64,000 bases of DNA from Lepidodermella squamata (Eukaryota > Gastrotricha). The stretch covers positions 3,224,001 to 3,288,000 of the forward strand of contig JBLDXI010000029.1 in NCBI GenBank assembly GCA_047495785.1. Reading direction: 5' to 3'. Below are positions 35,210 to 46,315 of this stretch, piece after piece; positions within the stretch are counted from its first letter, which is position 1, and every line of letters begins with the position of its first letter. Position numbers and translations under genes: made by a program. The notes below the pieces were generated by a model. That model was not told the origin of the DNA. It saw only the letters and a list, made by a program, of their open reading frames with translations, and searched no databases.

Positions 35210-35299
35210 TTAGGGTTAGGGTTAGGGTTAGGGTTAGGGTTAGGGTTAGGGTTAGGGTTAGGGTTTGGTTAGGGTTAGGTTAGGGTTAGGTTAGGGTTG
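35210..35299 (+). repeat. Interstitial TTAGGG telomere-type array
   Basis: Nine uninterrupted TTAGGG units run from 35210 to 35263. A degenerate tail alternating TTAGGG and TTAGG follows to about 35299. The G-rich strand is the plus strand. TTAGGG is the ancestral animal telomere repeat. Possible origins are a repaired double-strand break, an old telomere fusion, or end-joining at an insertion. Confidence 0.9.
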
Positions 35300-36716
35300 A
35301 AGACTGGGTCTTCAAATTGGGAATTTGGAACTGTTTGGAATAATTTGGTACGGAATTCAATGATGTTTGGTACTGAATTCAATAATTTGGTAATGATTTC
35401 ACTATATCCCGTGACAACTAAGTCGCGCTTGTCTCGAGTGCGGTGGATCCCGCGTTTATTCTTCTCGCCACTTTTGACGTTTAATTTCACGACTAATCTT
35501 AAAACAACAACCTACAATTGCTATATGTCTGAATCTATAGTGAAGAAATCGAGCAATCATTCCAGGAGGCTTTTATTTTAGGGAGGCAATTATTAAAACG
35601 AAAACGTCGTATCATCACTTTGGTTGATATGAGCAGTCTTGAAAAGGCAAGCCGTACTAAGTAAAATTTCGATTCAGAATCCCCCTGTCCACGTGATTCT
35701 CCTGGTTTTGCGCTGTTTTTTCAGCCGCTATTATTCGAGGCGGGTTGTTTTTAACCCACTACTTATATGTATGAAATATATGTGACACGACCTGTCCAAC
35801 GTAAAAATTGACCACGTGACAGTAAAGCAATAAATTTATTACACCCCCTAATTATCTCCTGATCTATGATGACTGCGAAAATTCTGAAAAAAGAAACGGA
35901 TTCAGCGTATGAAATTTACTCCTCGATTTCAATCGATTTCAATCACATGAAAATTTAGTTTTTTTCTTTCATTTTGTGTTTCCATGATCGCGATACATGT
36001 TTCTAGGGTAACTTTTTACGAGGAATTCAATGGCGCAGTCCATTTTTCGATATTGATTTTTCCTGTATCGATTTTCGACCATCGATTTATTGATTATTGA
36101 TTATTGGCTGATCGATCGATTTTAGACTTTTAACCCCCTTCCAGTGTTAGTAGATTTATGCTGGAAGGGCACGACTTAGTTTAACTACACGTTTACAGGT
36201 AAATTTCATGTTTTTATACCAATCTATATATCTTCGAGTCATATTGGCTTCAACACATTCTTGAACCATTTTTCTGCCACCAGGGGGGTAAGCTCACCCC
36301 CTCAACCGTCAGCCGCCTGTGCTAGGGGTGGGCATTTTCCCCCCTTCCTCCCCCCCGGAGTCGGAACACTGCCCGGACGATATTGATGCTGCGGCAACGG
36401 CCTTTTTCTGCCTTCTAATCGACTGCTGGTTCGATTGCTTTAATGGCGAAATGTGAAAGCTCGAGTGGCGGTTGCCTCACTGAGTATCAAAGTCGCGCGG
36501 CAGTTGAAGAAAAGTGCCTTCGAGAAGTCTCGGCAGTCCAGCATGCATCGTGTTCATTTGCCCAGCCATCTCACATTCGACCACAACACCATCGCATGGG
36601 TAGGCGGATTTATCACGAAAAAACTGGGCCTCAAACCGACCGAGGCGTACCACAGTGACTACTTAAAATCCGAAAAATCAAGGAATTAAAACGGAATTAA
36701 AAGGAATTAAGACGAA
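35300..36716. other. Spacer between telomere array and LINE fragment
   Basis: No gene assigned. The plus-strand 78-codon frame at 36453-36689 is basic and has a segment FITKKLGLKPTEAYHSDYLK that I cannot place; it may belong to a transposon upstream of the reverse transcriptase. A C/G-rich patch at 36285-36365 stands out from the AT-rich surroundings. Confidence 0.4.
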
Positions 36717-37545
36717 TTGGATCTGAAGGAAATAAGCGATTTGAATGAAGTAAAAGATCAGGAAAATATTCAAAAGTTCTGGCAAAAAATTAAGAAATTG
36801 ATGGGTAAGAAAAATGATCGAGATAACCAAGCTCTGCAGGACACAGATGGTACCATGTACACCGAGCCAGATAAAATTATGGACATCGCAAGAAACTATT
36901 TTAAAGACTTGCTAGACGGCGAGGAAACAATTACAATAACAAACCCAATTCTAGTGCAAACGAAAAACCCATTTATGGGCAATAAATTGAAGCCTATCAC
37001 TAACGCAGAAATAAAGAATGCCCTAGGTCATATGAAGTCAGGAAAGGCCGGCGGCATTGACGATATAAAACCCGAAATGATTAAAGTACTCGACGAAATG
37101 GGCATCGAGTGGCTCAGCGTACTAATGAATGAAGCTTGGCACACTAAAACCATACCTGAAGACTGGTCCACTGCGATAATAGCACCCATTTACAAAAACA
37201 AAGGGTCGAAAAGCAAATGCGAAAATTACCGCGCCATTAGTCTACTAAGCGTCGTAGGTAAATTATACGCTGTAATTCTTGAACGAAAATTACGCGACCA
37301 TCTGGTAGGAAAATTGTCCAGCCGTCAATTTGGCTTCCAAAAAGGCAAACGGACACGAGACTGTATTTTTATTCTTAGGCAAATTATAGAAAAAACCCTT
37401 GAGTATAATCGAGAGTTACACCTGGTGTTCTTAGACCTGGAAAAAGCGTACGACCTCGTCAATAGAGAAAAAGTCTGGGACGCACTGAAAAAATTCGAAA
37501 TCCCGACTGATCTGATAGAAGCAGTACAAAGTTTCTACCATAGAC
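36717..37545 (+). mobile_element. Non-LTR retrotransposon reverse transcriptase fragment
   Basis: An open frame of about 276 residues covers the N-terminal part of a LINE reverse transcriptase: GHMKSGKAGGIDDIKPEMIK (RT0/RT1), PEDWSTAIIAPIYKNKGSKS, ENYRAISLLSVVGKLYAVIL, RQFGFQKGKRTRDCIFILRQ and LVFLDLEKAYDLVNREKVWD (RT3). It stops before the YxDD catalytic motif because foreign sequence starts at about 37541-37546. Upstream endonuclease was not found. Type is RTE or jockey-like by motif style; the clade is not certain. The frame is intact, suggesting a recent insertion or recent truncation. Confidence 0.85.
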
Positions 37546-37974
37546 ATGATACCTGTCTTACTTGATATTGCAATTCTAATAATTTGGCTTTGTTCTGACC
37601 CGGTAAAATCTAACATTGCTACATCCTCACCGCCTGTTTATGACCTAACTTCGGACACACTTCATTTTAGTGAAACCGTTGTTTGCTCGTCTAACAACTA
37701 TACAGCATGGCTTTTAACTCTAGCTCTTAGCAACGCGTTGAAGTTGGTCTTCGAAGGCGTGTTGGTCTTTTTGATTGGTACGACAACGGCGATGAGGTCT
37801 TTGAGTGATTTTCGAGCGGCGCGTATCGTTGTTGCTAACAGCGCTTCACTGTTTTTCGGATCGTTGCTCCTCATTGTTGCATTGCAAACAGCTACAAGTC
37901 AGCTTTTGGCGCTGGCCATTGCGACTTTCATCCTTTCAGGTGTTTTGACCTGTGTTTTCGCTCATTTTCGGTAG
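37546..37974 (+). pseudogene. Truncated copy of the class C receptor 7TM end
   Basis: 142 residues (MIPVLLDIAILIIWLCSDP to the same stop) that closely match 31039-31468 of the receptor gene with scattered substitutions, for example A to S before DPVKSN. It starts abruptly within the helix and has no ectodomain, promoter or TM1-TM3. It follows the LINE fragment in a different reading frame, so there is no fusion protein. The join is at ATGATACCTGTC. Confidence 0.85.
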
Positions 37975-38013
37975 TCTGAAATATCAACCTGTGGCTACTT
38001 GTATAAATAATAA

Positions 38014-38637
38014 TATCTCTCCGTTGAGCATTTTTGCTCAATTGCACAACTTGTGCTTAAAGTGCTCAATCCGTGCTCAATCCGTGCTCAATCTGTGCTC
38101 AATCTGTGCACAATCTGTGCTTAAAGGTTGCTCAACGAGATTCCAACTGCTCAACGTCCTGCACAACATTATGTCTGACCAGCATAAAGCACCCAAACAT
38201 TTTAAAAAACTGCGGCAACATTTAATTTTAATTTGTCATAAAAACTCTAATTTGAAAATAAAGTTTGATCTTTATTAAAATGCATTTTTATTGCGAATTT
38301 TGAGTGAGAAGCCAAGCTAAAAATTTAGACGCTGTGGATAGGGTAAAAAAATCAAATTTTCGATGAGCTGAAAACAATTTCTAGTTTGTAAATTATCATT
38401 GGGTGCTCAATGGGGTGCTCAACAGGTGCTTAACGAGTGCTTTACGAGTGCCCAACGAGTGCTTGATGGCTGCTTGAAGAAGCTCAATGTGCTCAATGAG
38501 AATGCTCAATTCGCGCTCAACGTGCTCAACGTTGCTGAATGAGGTGCTTAATCGCGCTCAACGAAATGCTTAACAATGCTCAACGGAATCAAGCATTCCA
38601 CCAAACCGGTGCTTAATGCGTGCTCAACGGAGAGATA
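38014..38637. mobile_element. Non-autonomous element built of TGCTCAA units
   Basis: The ends are a 17-bp perfect inverted repeat (TATCTCTCCGTTGAGCA at 38014-38030 and its complement at 38621-38637). The subterminal parts (38030-38165 and 38400-38630) are degenerate runs of GTGCTCAATCT/GTGCTCAACG words; the centre is AT-rich. A target duplication could not be fixed. Confidence 0.65.
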
Positions 38638-38889
38638 AATTGACAAATATGATCAGTTCTGAATTCATTTTTCGACATTCAAAGTCTAGTCCTGCTATAG
38701 ATCTCAAATCTAATGTAGACCAAGCCATACACTGTGGTCGGAAACAAGAGAGCGAAGTAGGACAGCCGAACTTTTTAGGATAAAGAAAATCGACATAAGG
38801 GTCCTCCTTTGGTCTTTGACTGAGTTCACCTTGCGAACAGATTGAACTACTAGTGAAGAATGCGGATTTCTTCAAATCATTCCATTTTC
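38638..38889. repeat. Spacer with dispersed repeat, copy 3
   Basis: 38791-38848 carries GACATAAGGGTCC, TTTGGTCTTTGACTGAGTTC and ends near GATTGAACT, the third copy of the repeat seen at 282-345 and 26640-26704. No gene is present. Confidence 0.55.
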
Positions 38890-38897
38890 ATATAGGT

Positions 38898-41832
38898 TAG
38901 AGATGCCGCGGTTAAATTTGTTGGACGGAACCGAACCGACGGTTCGGTTTCGTCCTTTCAGCCAACCGGACCGCGGTTCCACGCGGTTTAACCGCGGTTA
39001 ACCGCGGACTTGTATATTTTCAGGAATGAAGCTATGTGTGTTTGAGAGAAAGCAAAAGCATGGAAGTTAAGCTTGGTCTTTCATTTTATTCATTTGGAGC
39101 CTCTCATCACGTAATTTGAAATATTACCATCACAGCTCTTATCACAACCAAGTTTCTTCATTGAAGCCAATTCATCCTAAGCTTCATTAATGCGTCCGCC
39201 AGTTTAGCCTTAGTTCGGCTTTTGGAGGGATTCAACACGATCTTGAGTTGAGAAAAAAATTGTTCGACACCAGTCGATGTTGCTGGGGTAGACAAAATTT
39301 TAACAGCCGCTTTAGCCAGAGGCAAAAGAGCGTGACCAGGAGTCGTGCTGATTCCAACCCATGCTGATTGCCATGGGAACTGATGCGTTAGAAGATGACA
39401 CCTCGGGACTCATCTCTTCATTAGTTTTTCTAACTAAATACGAAACGGCCCGACCGCGATCACTGTCATTCAATGATTTCAGCTTTCTTTTGTGCGGATT
39501 CAGTGCGTAAGCTGCGACGTGGATATCTGACAATTTCCAGGTGGCAGCGATTTCATTATAAAGAGCGGAACTGACGAGTATCCACTCAGACGGCAATCCT
39601 TCGATTTCGTTAAACAACGTGGCCAGTTCATTCCTTGCGGTAACGACGCGATGGATAGTTGGAACAGAAGAAGCCCCCAAGATCTGAGACCATTGCCTGA
39701 TGGGCTCCAATAGCCTGATAGCAACTTCCATGTCCGGTCGAAAACTTGTTAACTCGGCAAGAAGGCTGTATTCAGTTCGCTCTGACAACAAAGACGTAAC
39801 GGCGTCAAATGCTTGCAAAATACTCTCGATCATTGTCAAAGCCGAGTTCCAACGGACGCCGACTTGTTTTTTCAAGGATTTGCAACCTAAGAAAAATAAC
39901 AAAAAAAATTCAATCAATCAATCAATAGTTATCGATTTTCATCGAATTCGATAATAACTACGTGAAATCCGATTTCAAATTCGGAATCTACGCAAAAAAG
40001 TACCCCCTGGGCGTCTTGCTAATGCATCTTGTGTATACATTTGAGGTTCCAATGCCACTTCCTGTTTTTACTTTCAGCACTTCCGGTTATACCCTTTAAT
40101 TAATTTAATTTCAGAAAAATATGATAAGAAACGCTGAAAAGCGTCTTTTTGGCTCGAAATCCCCCCTAAAACCCCCGAAGGGGTAAAAAAACCGAGAGAA
40201 ATCGATTCGTGAAAACAAAATTTCGATATCTCTTACCGTTTTAGAGATAGCAATTAGCTTAATTAGTGAAATTAGGGTAATAAAGCAATAAACTTTGAAA
40301 ATAATAAAATTAGTCTGACGTATGTGTCTAGGTCAATTTTTTGCGCTGATTTCGAATATGGAATCAGTTTTAATAAATAAATCACTTACCTTTAGCTTTC
40401 AGTTGGTTATTGATGTCCGTCCGTTTGGCGTGGTCAACCAGTCGGTTGCAAAACGCCAGAAGAGACAGGAATGGTTCCATTTTATACACAAACGACACAA
40501 TGTTATGTAGGCGATGATTGGCACAATGTACGTGCTCTTGGTCGTCGAATGCCAAAATATTGGACGAAGCTCTATCGGTAACGGCTCTGACGCTTTTTAC
40601 ATTCTTCACGCCGTTCGAAGTCAGCATTTCGTCGATTCGACGTTTGGTCTCAGCACCTATGCAATTAACAATTTTAGAGAATTTCTAGATCAACTTAGAA
40701 TTAAATACCTTTTGTTGTGTCAACCTCGACCGAGCCAACGTTTTTCATCTCAAGTCTAGCGACGCCTTCTAACACTGTTACCATCGGAGCCAGGACCGAA
40801 AGAATCTCGCGCCCGTCGTCGGATTTCCAGTGATCACAAACAATGCAACATTTATCACACAATTTAACCCCTGCGCCGGTTGCTAATTGCAAGATATGGT
40901 CAGTGACTGCCGTTCGCCCAGACAGCAAATCTTTAAAATTGTCCTCGCTAACTGGACCCCTTCTGGCGCCGATTTGATAAATTTCAAACATCAGACTTCG
41001 AAAATACTTATCCTCGACAATTGAGATTGGACGAAGCTTGTCGACGACAAAGCGGACGAGAGCATTTCTGATTTGCGTTATCTCCGCCTTCGTAAATTTG
41101 ATCGCCTGAGTAGGTGCAAAAAAAGAATTGACACTCGTCTCAGATTGAGTGGAATTGACCGAGGCACCAGGAGTTTTCGGAGCATCATCGCTCTTCGCCG
41201 CAGCAGCTTTGTGGCAAGGGTGCTTCGAGATAGTACCGGTTCCTTCGCGTGCCTTATGCGTGTACACCGTGAGATGAGGACACTTCTCAGCAGTACACTT
41301 AACGAAATTAGTTGAGACGCCATCAAGAAGAATGCGTCGATAGACAAAGTGCTCAAGTTTTTCAGCAAGTTTGATTCGTTCTGAATTATCTGCGATCAAC
41401 TTGACAACCTGAGCTTTGCTTGGGGCAGATACTGGTGTTGAAACAGCAGTTGAACAGCGAAGGGGAGTTGTGATTGATAGAGACGATACACTATCTTCAG
41501 CGAAGCTTATCGAAAAAGATGACGAGTCCATTTTTGAAAAAATCAAATATTAACCTTTTATCAAAAAGCACAAATGAATTCTTCTCAGCAGCTCACTGCT
41601 GCATTTTTTTCCAGTTGAGCACGTGCCATCGCGTGCGAGTAAAAAATCAATGAACGTGAAAAAACCAATGAAAAGAATGAAATTAATGGGATGATATAAT
41701 GGCTTAAATATAGTGCGGTTCTTTCGGTTAAACCGGCGGTTCCAGCTCCAAAGGAACCGGACCGCGGCGGTTAGAACCGAACCGTCGGTTAACCGCGGTT
41801 TTGCGGTTATTTTTTTAACCGCGGCATCTCTA
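38898..41832 (-). mobile_element. hAT DNA transposon, 2,935 bp with intact ends
   Basis: The terminal inverted repeats are 19 bp and perfect (TAGAGATGCCGCGGTTAAA, 38898-38916, and its complement ending at 41832). An 8-bp target duplication ATATAGGT flanks it exactly (38890-38897 and 41833-41840). Both subterminal regions (about 38925-39010 and 41715-41825) hold many copies of AACCGCGGTT and GGAACCG words, likely transposase-binding clusters. One spliced transposase gene lies on the minus strand. The complete ends point to recent insertion. Confidence 0.95.
39158..41531 (-). pseudogene. hAT transposase gene with one frameshift
   Basis: DNA cut-and-paste transposase. Exons are 41531-40709, 40656-40390 and 39886-39158, phase 1 at both introns. 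An N-terminal BED-like zinc finger (CTAEKCPHLTVYTH then HPCH) precedes the RNase H-like region (CIVCDHWKSDDGREILSVLA; AVTDRASSNILAFDD; HCANHRLHNIVSFV; VGVRWNSALTMI). The C-terminal dimerisation segment STPATSTGVEQFFSQL...LADALMKLRMNWLQ lies in another frame. Exon 3 length is off by one, so a single 1-nt gain (or 2-nt loss) near 39360 breaks the frame just before it. Predicted inactive, but recently so. The ends remain intact and could be moved by a related transposase. Confidence 0.87.
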
Positions 41833-41840
41833 ATATAGGT

Positions 41841-43164
41841 AATGCTCACGCCGCTGAGTTGTAGAAAAATTGACTTCAAGTGACTGGTAATTAGGCATTA
41901 GGCTCCCAGTGTTATGACAAATTTCAGTAAATTACAAACGGGGAAAGTTGACGTAAAACGGCATTGCCATGCAACACCCTTGCAACTTTGATGTTTTCGC
42001 CGGTCAAGCCAACTCGGCGCCCAAACTGCAACATATTCAAAGACTCAAAGAACACAATAAACCAAATGATGTTTGAATGCGAACGGGTTTTATTTTCAAA
42101 GTTCAGCACTAAAATTCCAATAATGACTCGGAGAGGGTTACAAGGTGCGACATTTGCCCCTAGCGCCTGCACTTTGAATTTCTGCAAGAGCAGGATGCGA
42201 TCTTGGACCCCGGAGCTGCCAGGGATGGAAAATTGTGTTGTTTTTGCCATTATGACTTCTTAGTCATTTCAGGTAAAAAGCGAACGAATCGAGAACATTT
42301 TGAAGAATCATCCCTAAATGTGATCCCCCATCCCCCTGAAATTCGCACACTGCATACTACGAATATCGAACTTTCCCAAAGTGGCTATATTCACAAATTG
42401 AGCCGCATTCACATTTTGGTTCATAAGGCATTTTCACCTTCTGTAACTTCGAAGTGCATTAAGGCTTTTACAGCTGAGCTTTCTAACTCACTATGCAAGA
42501 ATGACTCATAAATAAAGGCTATGAAAGAAGCGTGTGCATTAAGGCTAAGTAAGCATATAGTATAATTCATAGCCATGAATCCGTGTATAATTATTGCTAG
42601 GTATACAATGATTAAACATCAAAATAGCGATAATATATACATATTGTTATGTGATCAATTGCGAAAAAATGTCCATTTCGATGCAAAAATTTTTGAAAAA
42701 ATATTAAAATATCCTTTTCAAGGCGACGGGTGACAAATTAAAAGCGGCATTTTTTTAATTTTTTTATTTTGCGAATGCTTGGCGCCCTCGCGCGGTCATA
42801 TTATGAAAAACCGGAAGAGAAAACAAAACAATCATGTTGTTGTACATATTGTTATATTTAATTCAACTAATTTTTACGAGTTTAACTTATTATTTTCCGC
42901 CAGCACTTGAACATTTGAATTTGGACCTGACCTATTTCTCGAAAATGATGAAATATAGACAAGCGTAGTGGCGCCTCCTTCCACCCTGCCATCAACATGC
43001 GAAAAACTCGAAAAAAAATAATAAGTGTTTGCATGTATGTGTATTTTACTTTCCAACTTCAAATAATGGAACGGAGAAATTCAAATCACGCGAAACAAAT
43101 TGCTATAACGTTAAAACATCTGTCCATGAATCGATGCAAGATTCAAGACGTTGATCAAAGCTCT
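41841..43164. other. Spacer downstream of Cys-rich member F
   Basis: No gene is supported. Part of it (about 42890-43060) resembles 50860-51420 downstream of member G: ACTTGAACATTTGAATTT and GACCTGAC recur, so it belongs to the duplicated unit. The frames at 41924-42511 overlap on both strands without domains. Confidence 0.45.
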
Positions 43165-44098
43165 TTAGGAAGTGCCGCAAGTCTCAACTGTCAATCCATA
43201 GAGTGCAACAGTTGTAGGATTTAAGATATCTCGATTGTTGCCAATGTTGTAGCAGCATGTAGCATAACTGGCAAATTCTGATATTGGAGATCTTTTGGTC
43301 TTTTAAAGTAATTACGGTTAATAATGTGAAGAAATCACAGTCTTAAAATCATCTTACAAAAGAGGGATTTGAATTCACGACGTCGCTTGGCGCTGCAGCC
43401 GTGAGTGGGAAGCGTACGCAGTTACCCTGTGTAGCTGTGTTACCAGGAGCTGGGCCTGTTAGCAAATAGGGAAATACGGGCGCTCCGACACAAATTGCTG
43501 TATAGATTGGGGGAGATCCTGTAGTAACAGCTGGGTCGTAATAGACATTAGACCCCGTTTGTGCGCAGCACAAGGCGAATGTGCTGAATGTGTTTGGCGA
43601 CCCCGAAAATTGCTATTGAACATAAAATTAAGCAGTATCAAATAAACGTGAATGGCTTTACAGTGCCACCGGTCAACGTGTTGCAGGCTCCGGCGTTGGC
43701 GAGGCAGAATTTTGTTCCAGGCGTGCCAACTCCTGAACCGCCAATCGTATCGATTTGACACGGGTTGAAAACAGGCTACATTGCAGAAAAACAATTAGAA
43801 TTCCTCGTAAAAGGTTCCCAAAATATCAGATGATCCTCACCGTGGTTATACATGATTTAGTCGCATCAGTGCAGGCCTGAGCTGACGTAACACACACGTT
43901 TGGCGATGAGCAAGTGTTGGCTGAAGTAACACAGCTTGAACCAGGCGAGCATGTTGGCGAAGAGCTACCCGAGTTGGATGCTGGTACAGAAGGGCATGGC
44001 GTTGTAGTAGTTGTTGTTGTTGCTATTGTCGATGATGCTGGGCAAGCGATGCCACCTGCCAATATGGCCAGAAATACGGCACAACTAAGAATGAACAT
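43165..44098 (-). CDS. Secreted Cys-rich protein, family member F
   Basis: 253 residues. Exons are 44098-43841, 43775-43662, 43612-43358 and 43299-43165, all phase 0. The signal peptide MFILSCAVFLAILAGGIA is followed by CPASS, a run of Thr, CPSVPASNS, and Cys pairs in CSPGSSC, CSSPNVC and CTDATKSC. Exon 2 holds CQIDTIGG and FCLANAGAC, exon 3 FALCCAQTG and CVRFPLTA, and exon 4 YATCCYNIGN, then LYGLTVETC. The poly-Thr run is encoded by a simple triplet repeat and differs in length among members. Predicted to be secreted and disulphide-rich. A TATA box is at 44168-44175, and a 446-bp hairpin sits just upstream of it. No known family recognised. Confidence 0.87.
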
Positions 44099-44167
44099 TC
44101 GCAGAATGAAGTTTGGAGTTTAGATAGGCAGAAACGAGAAGATGTTGAAGAAGGAAAAACGAGGCTG

Positions 44168-44175
44168 CTTTTATA
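44168..44175 (-). promoter_or_regulatory. TATA box of member F
   Basis: Minus-strand TATAAAAG, 70 nt upstream of the ATG, inside the block GCCTATAAAAGCAGCC shared with members G, H and I at nearly the same distance (70-73 nt). Confidence 0.75.
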
Positions 44176-44211
44176 GGCAAAGTCAGCATGCTTCTGTCGA
44201 CCGCAGTAATT

Positions 44212-44657
44212 CGTATTCCGTCAACTGAGTCTCGACAATTCAGAAAACGACAACTCAGCCATGACTTTTCAGCCTGCGACAACTCAGCCTTTCAAATATT
44301 TATTTTAATTTACGACATCTCAGGCTGCGACAACTCAGCCTTTTCCTAATTCTAATAATTTCGCGACAACTTAGCCCACGACAACTCAGCCTTTATTCAA
44401 TTGTGAAAATACCTAGCCATATTACCATGCGAGCGGAGCGGAGCATGTGAGCCGGACTAAGTAGTTTAAAGTTTAAAGGCTGGGTTGTCGTGGGCTGAGT
44501 TGTCGCGAAATTATTAGAATTAGGAAAAGGCTGAGTTGTCGCAGCCTGAGATGTCGTAAATTAAAATAAATATTTGAAAGGCTGAGTTGTCGCAGGCTGA
44601 AAAGTCATGGCTGAGTTGTCGTGGCTGAGTTGTCAAGGACTCAAATGTCTGTGGACC
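44212..44657. mobile_element. 446-bp hairpin insertion in the promoter of member F
   Basis: Two arms of about 150 nt (44245-44400 and 44476-44635) are near-perfect inverted copies, each made of repeats of GGCTGAGTTGTCG or its complement. An 8-bp direct repeat CAGTAATT flanks it (44204-44211, 44658-44665). At the same place member I (about 62108) reads ACAGTAATTACTACCG without the insert. It lies about 36 bp upstream of the TATA box. Non-coding. Confidence 0.88.
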
Positions 44658-45290
44658 CAGTAATTACTACCGTATCATACACAGTTAGAAGAATACAGCT
44701 AGATGCCAATCAATTCATTTGCATAAGCCTTATCGGATGAAACTAACTGTGTCTCTCACAATGAGATGACTCACTATCGGAATTCATCGGTTTCCTTCCA
44801 GAGGCGGCTACCTTGAGGTCTTATCGAGTAAATACGCCTCGGAAAATGGCCGAGCGCGTTGCCTATCTGTGCCATTAGAGCCAAAGAGGAGGTAAGCATA
44901 ATACTATCATATCAATGAACTCTACGCTAATTATCTGCGTTTTTTCTTGGGGCCGCAGAGAACGTAGTGACTCGAGGCCTGCCACAGCCACCGGCGTTTG
45001 ACGATGAAGCCTGGGTGTATTAACGGGCGAAACTAATCGGTTTGCTCGTTGCTTTGACGCAGGCCACACAACGCGGTTGCCGTTAACGTTACGTGACTAC
45101 AAAGCCTACGCCGTTTTCCTGCGCCTTTCACATCACATCACCGGCCGAGGCGAAACAGTGTTCAAGTTTGCCGGCGGGGTGGAACAGTGCTCAAAGCATG
45201 CGTGCTTAATTATATCAAACGCTTTTTTTCCATTCGTGTGTGGCAGACTGCTTACACTGTTTCACTCTTAGGTTAGCTGGCTTTTTCTTC
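44658..45290 (-). promoter_or_regulatory. Duplicated upstream block of member F
   Basis: Matches the 5' flanks of members J (49120-49680), G (52620-53290), H (56400-57085) and I (62090-62650). Shared words are ACTATCATATCAATGAAC, AATTATCTGCGTTTTTTCTT, GCCTGCCACAGCCACCGGCG and TCGGTTTGCTCGTTG. It is either long-range regulatory DNA or passively duplicated flank. Confidence 0.6.
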
Positions 45291-45760
45291 ACCCTCACAG
45301 GTTTGGAGAGTGTTTTATACGCTTTTCTTTCCATCTGGCGTTCTTGGTTAAATAATTATCCAGCCTAAAGTTCAAAAAGATGAAATCGTTTGTCAAAATG
45401 TGCACTTTCATGCAGCCGTCTGCCAATCAATGTTGGCTCGGTTCGAAGCTTGAAAATCAACGAAATTGTAATGAAAGTGAAAAAACAAAGCTTGTCTTCC
45501 ATTTCAAAGTTTAGAGTTTGAAAAGGCTCAGCTTTCTAATAGGTCTATTGAATGCTCAGAACTGCTTCATAACTCATTAAAGGTCAGGAACCTAATGGAT
45601 ATTGTTAAATCACCTTTCTCAGTACCAACTGGACCTTATACCAGCCTAAGAATGAACTTCGAATGAAATTCATGTAAAATCAGATCATTAAGCAAGTAAT
45701 TAATAATATCAAGATACATCGAGTTATTCTATTTATCAGTCGATGCAAGATGTTGTTCAA

Positions 45761-45866
45761 CTAGCCGCCAGCGTTGCATCTTTCAATAGTCAGTCCGTAA
45801 AAAGAAATAGTTGACGTTGGGTTATAATTTGGATTTGCACCAATAGAGTAGCAGCAGCCAACAAAT
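45761..45866 (-). pseudogene. Orphan last exon of a Cys-rich family gene
   Basis: Minus-strand reading gives GCCYSIGANPNYN, then FYGLTIERCNAGG and TAG, very close to exon 4 of member H (55336-55473). The 5' part of that exon and exons 1-3 are absent from the neighbourhood. A relic of a lost array member. Confidence 0.8.
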
Positions 45867-46124
45867 CTTCACATTTCCTAGCATCGCTCGTTTTTGAGTT
45901 GGTTTAGTTTGGTTTGGTTAAAATCAATAGCCATTTCGGCAAATACATCAATAATATTTTCTATCCCTTGCAGTACTAGGATCCAAGATCGCACCCTGCG
46001 ATAAGATCTAATGACTAGATACGGCCTGTTCAGCCATTCAGCTCGGCGATGAGGTCTTTCAGTGAGTTTCCGGCGGCGCGTTTTGCTGCTGCTTGGGCCC
46101 GAAAATAAACCCCCAGCTCGAGTA

Positions 46125-46315
46125 TCGTACTTCACACATTGTTGGGTTTATTTTACTCAATGAAACCAAACGATGCTTGAACTCATTGATGAATAAAAAG
46201 AAGAGATCTGACACTGTAGTACTATCATGTTTGCCGAAATGATTCATCACCGTAGCGTGAATACTACTATGGAACAGGTGTGCACGAAATTTTAATAGCA
46301 GAGGTTTGTCAACAG
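46125..46315. repeat. Duplicated intergenic segment, copy 1
   Basis: Contains TTGATGAATAAAAAGAAGAG, ATCATGTTTGCCGAAATGAT and TAGCAGAGGTTTGTCAACAG, closely repeated at 54180-54430 and 59700-59905, each in the space between family members. Confidence 0.7.

Noticed and set aside
36717-37974. A fusion protein of reverse transcriptase and receptor
   Set aside because: The two parts are in different reading frames, and the RT frame ends 20 nt into the receptor sequence.
38030-38640. Spaced TGCTCAAC repeats resembling a CRISPR array
   Set aside because: Units are degenerate, spacing is irregular, the genome is eukaryotic, and the tract lies inside a TIR-bounded element.
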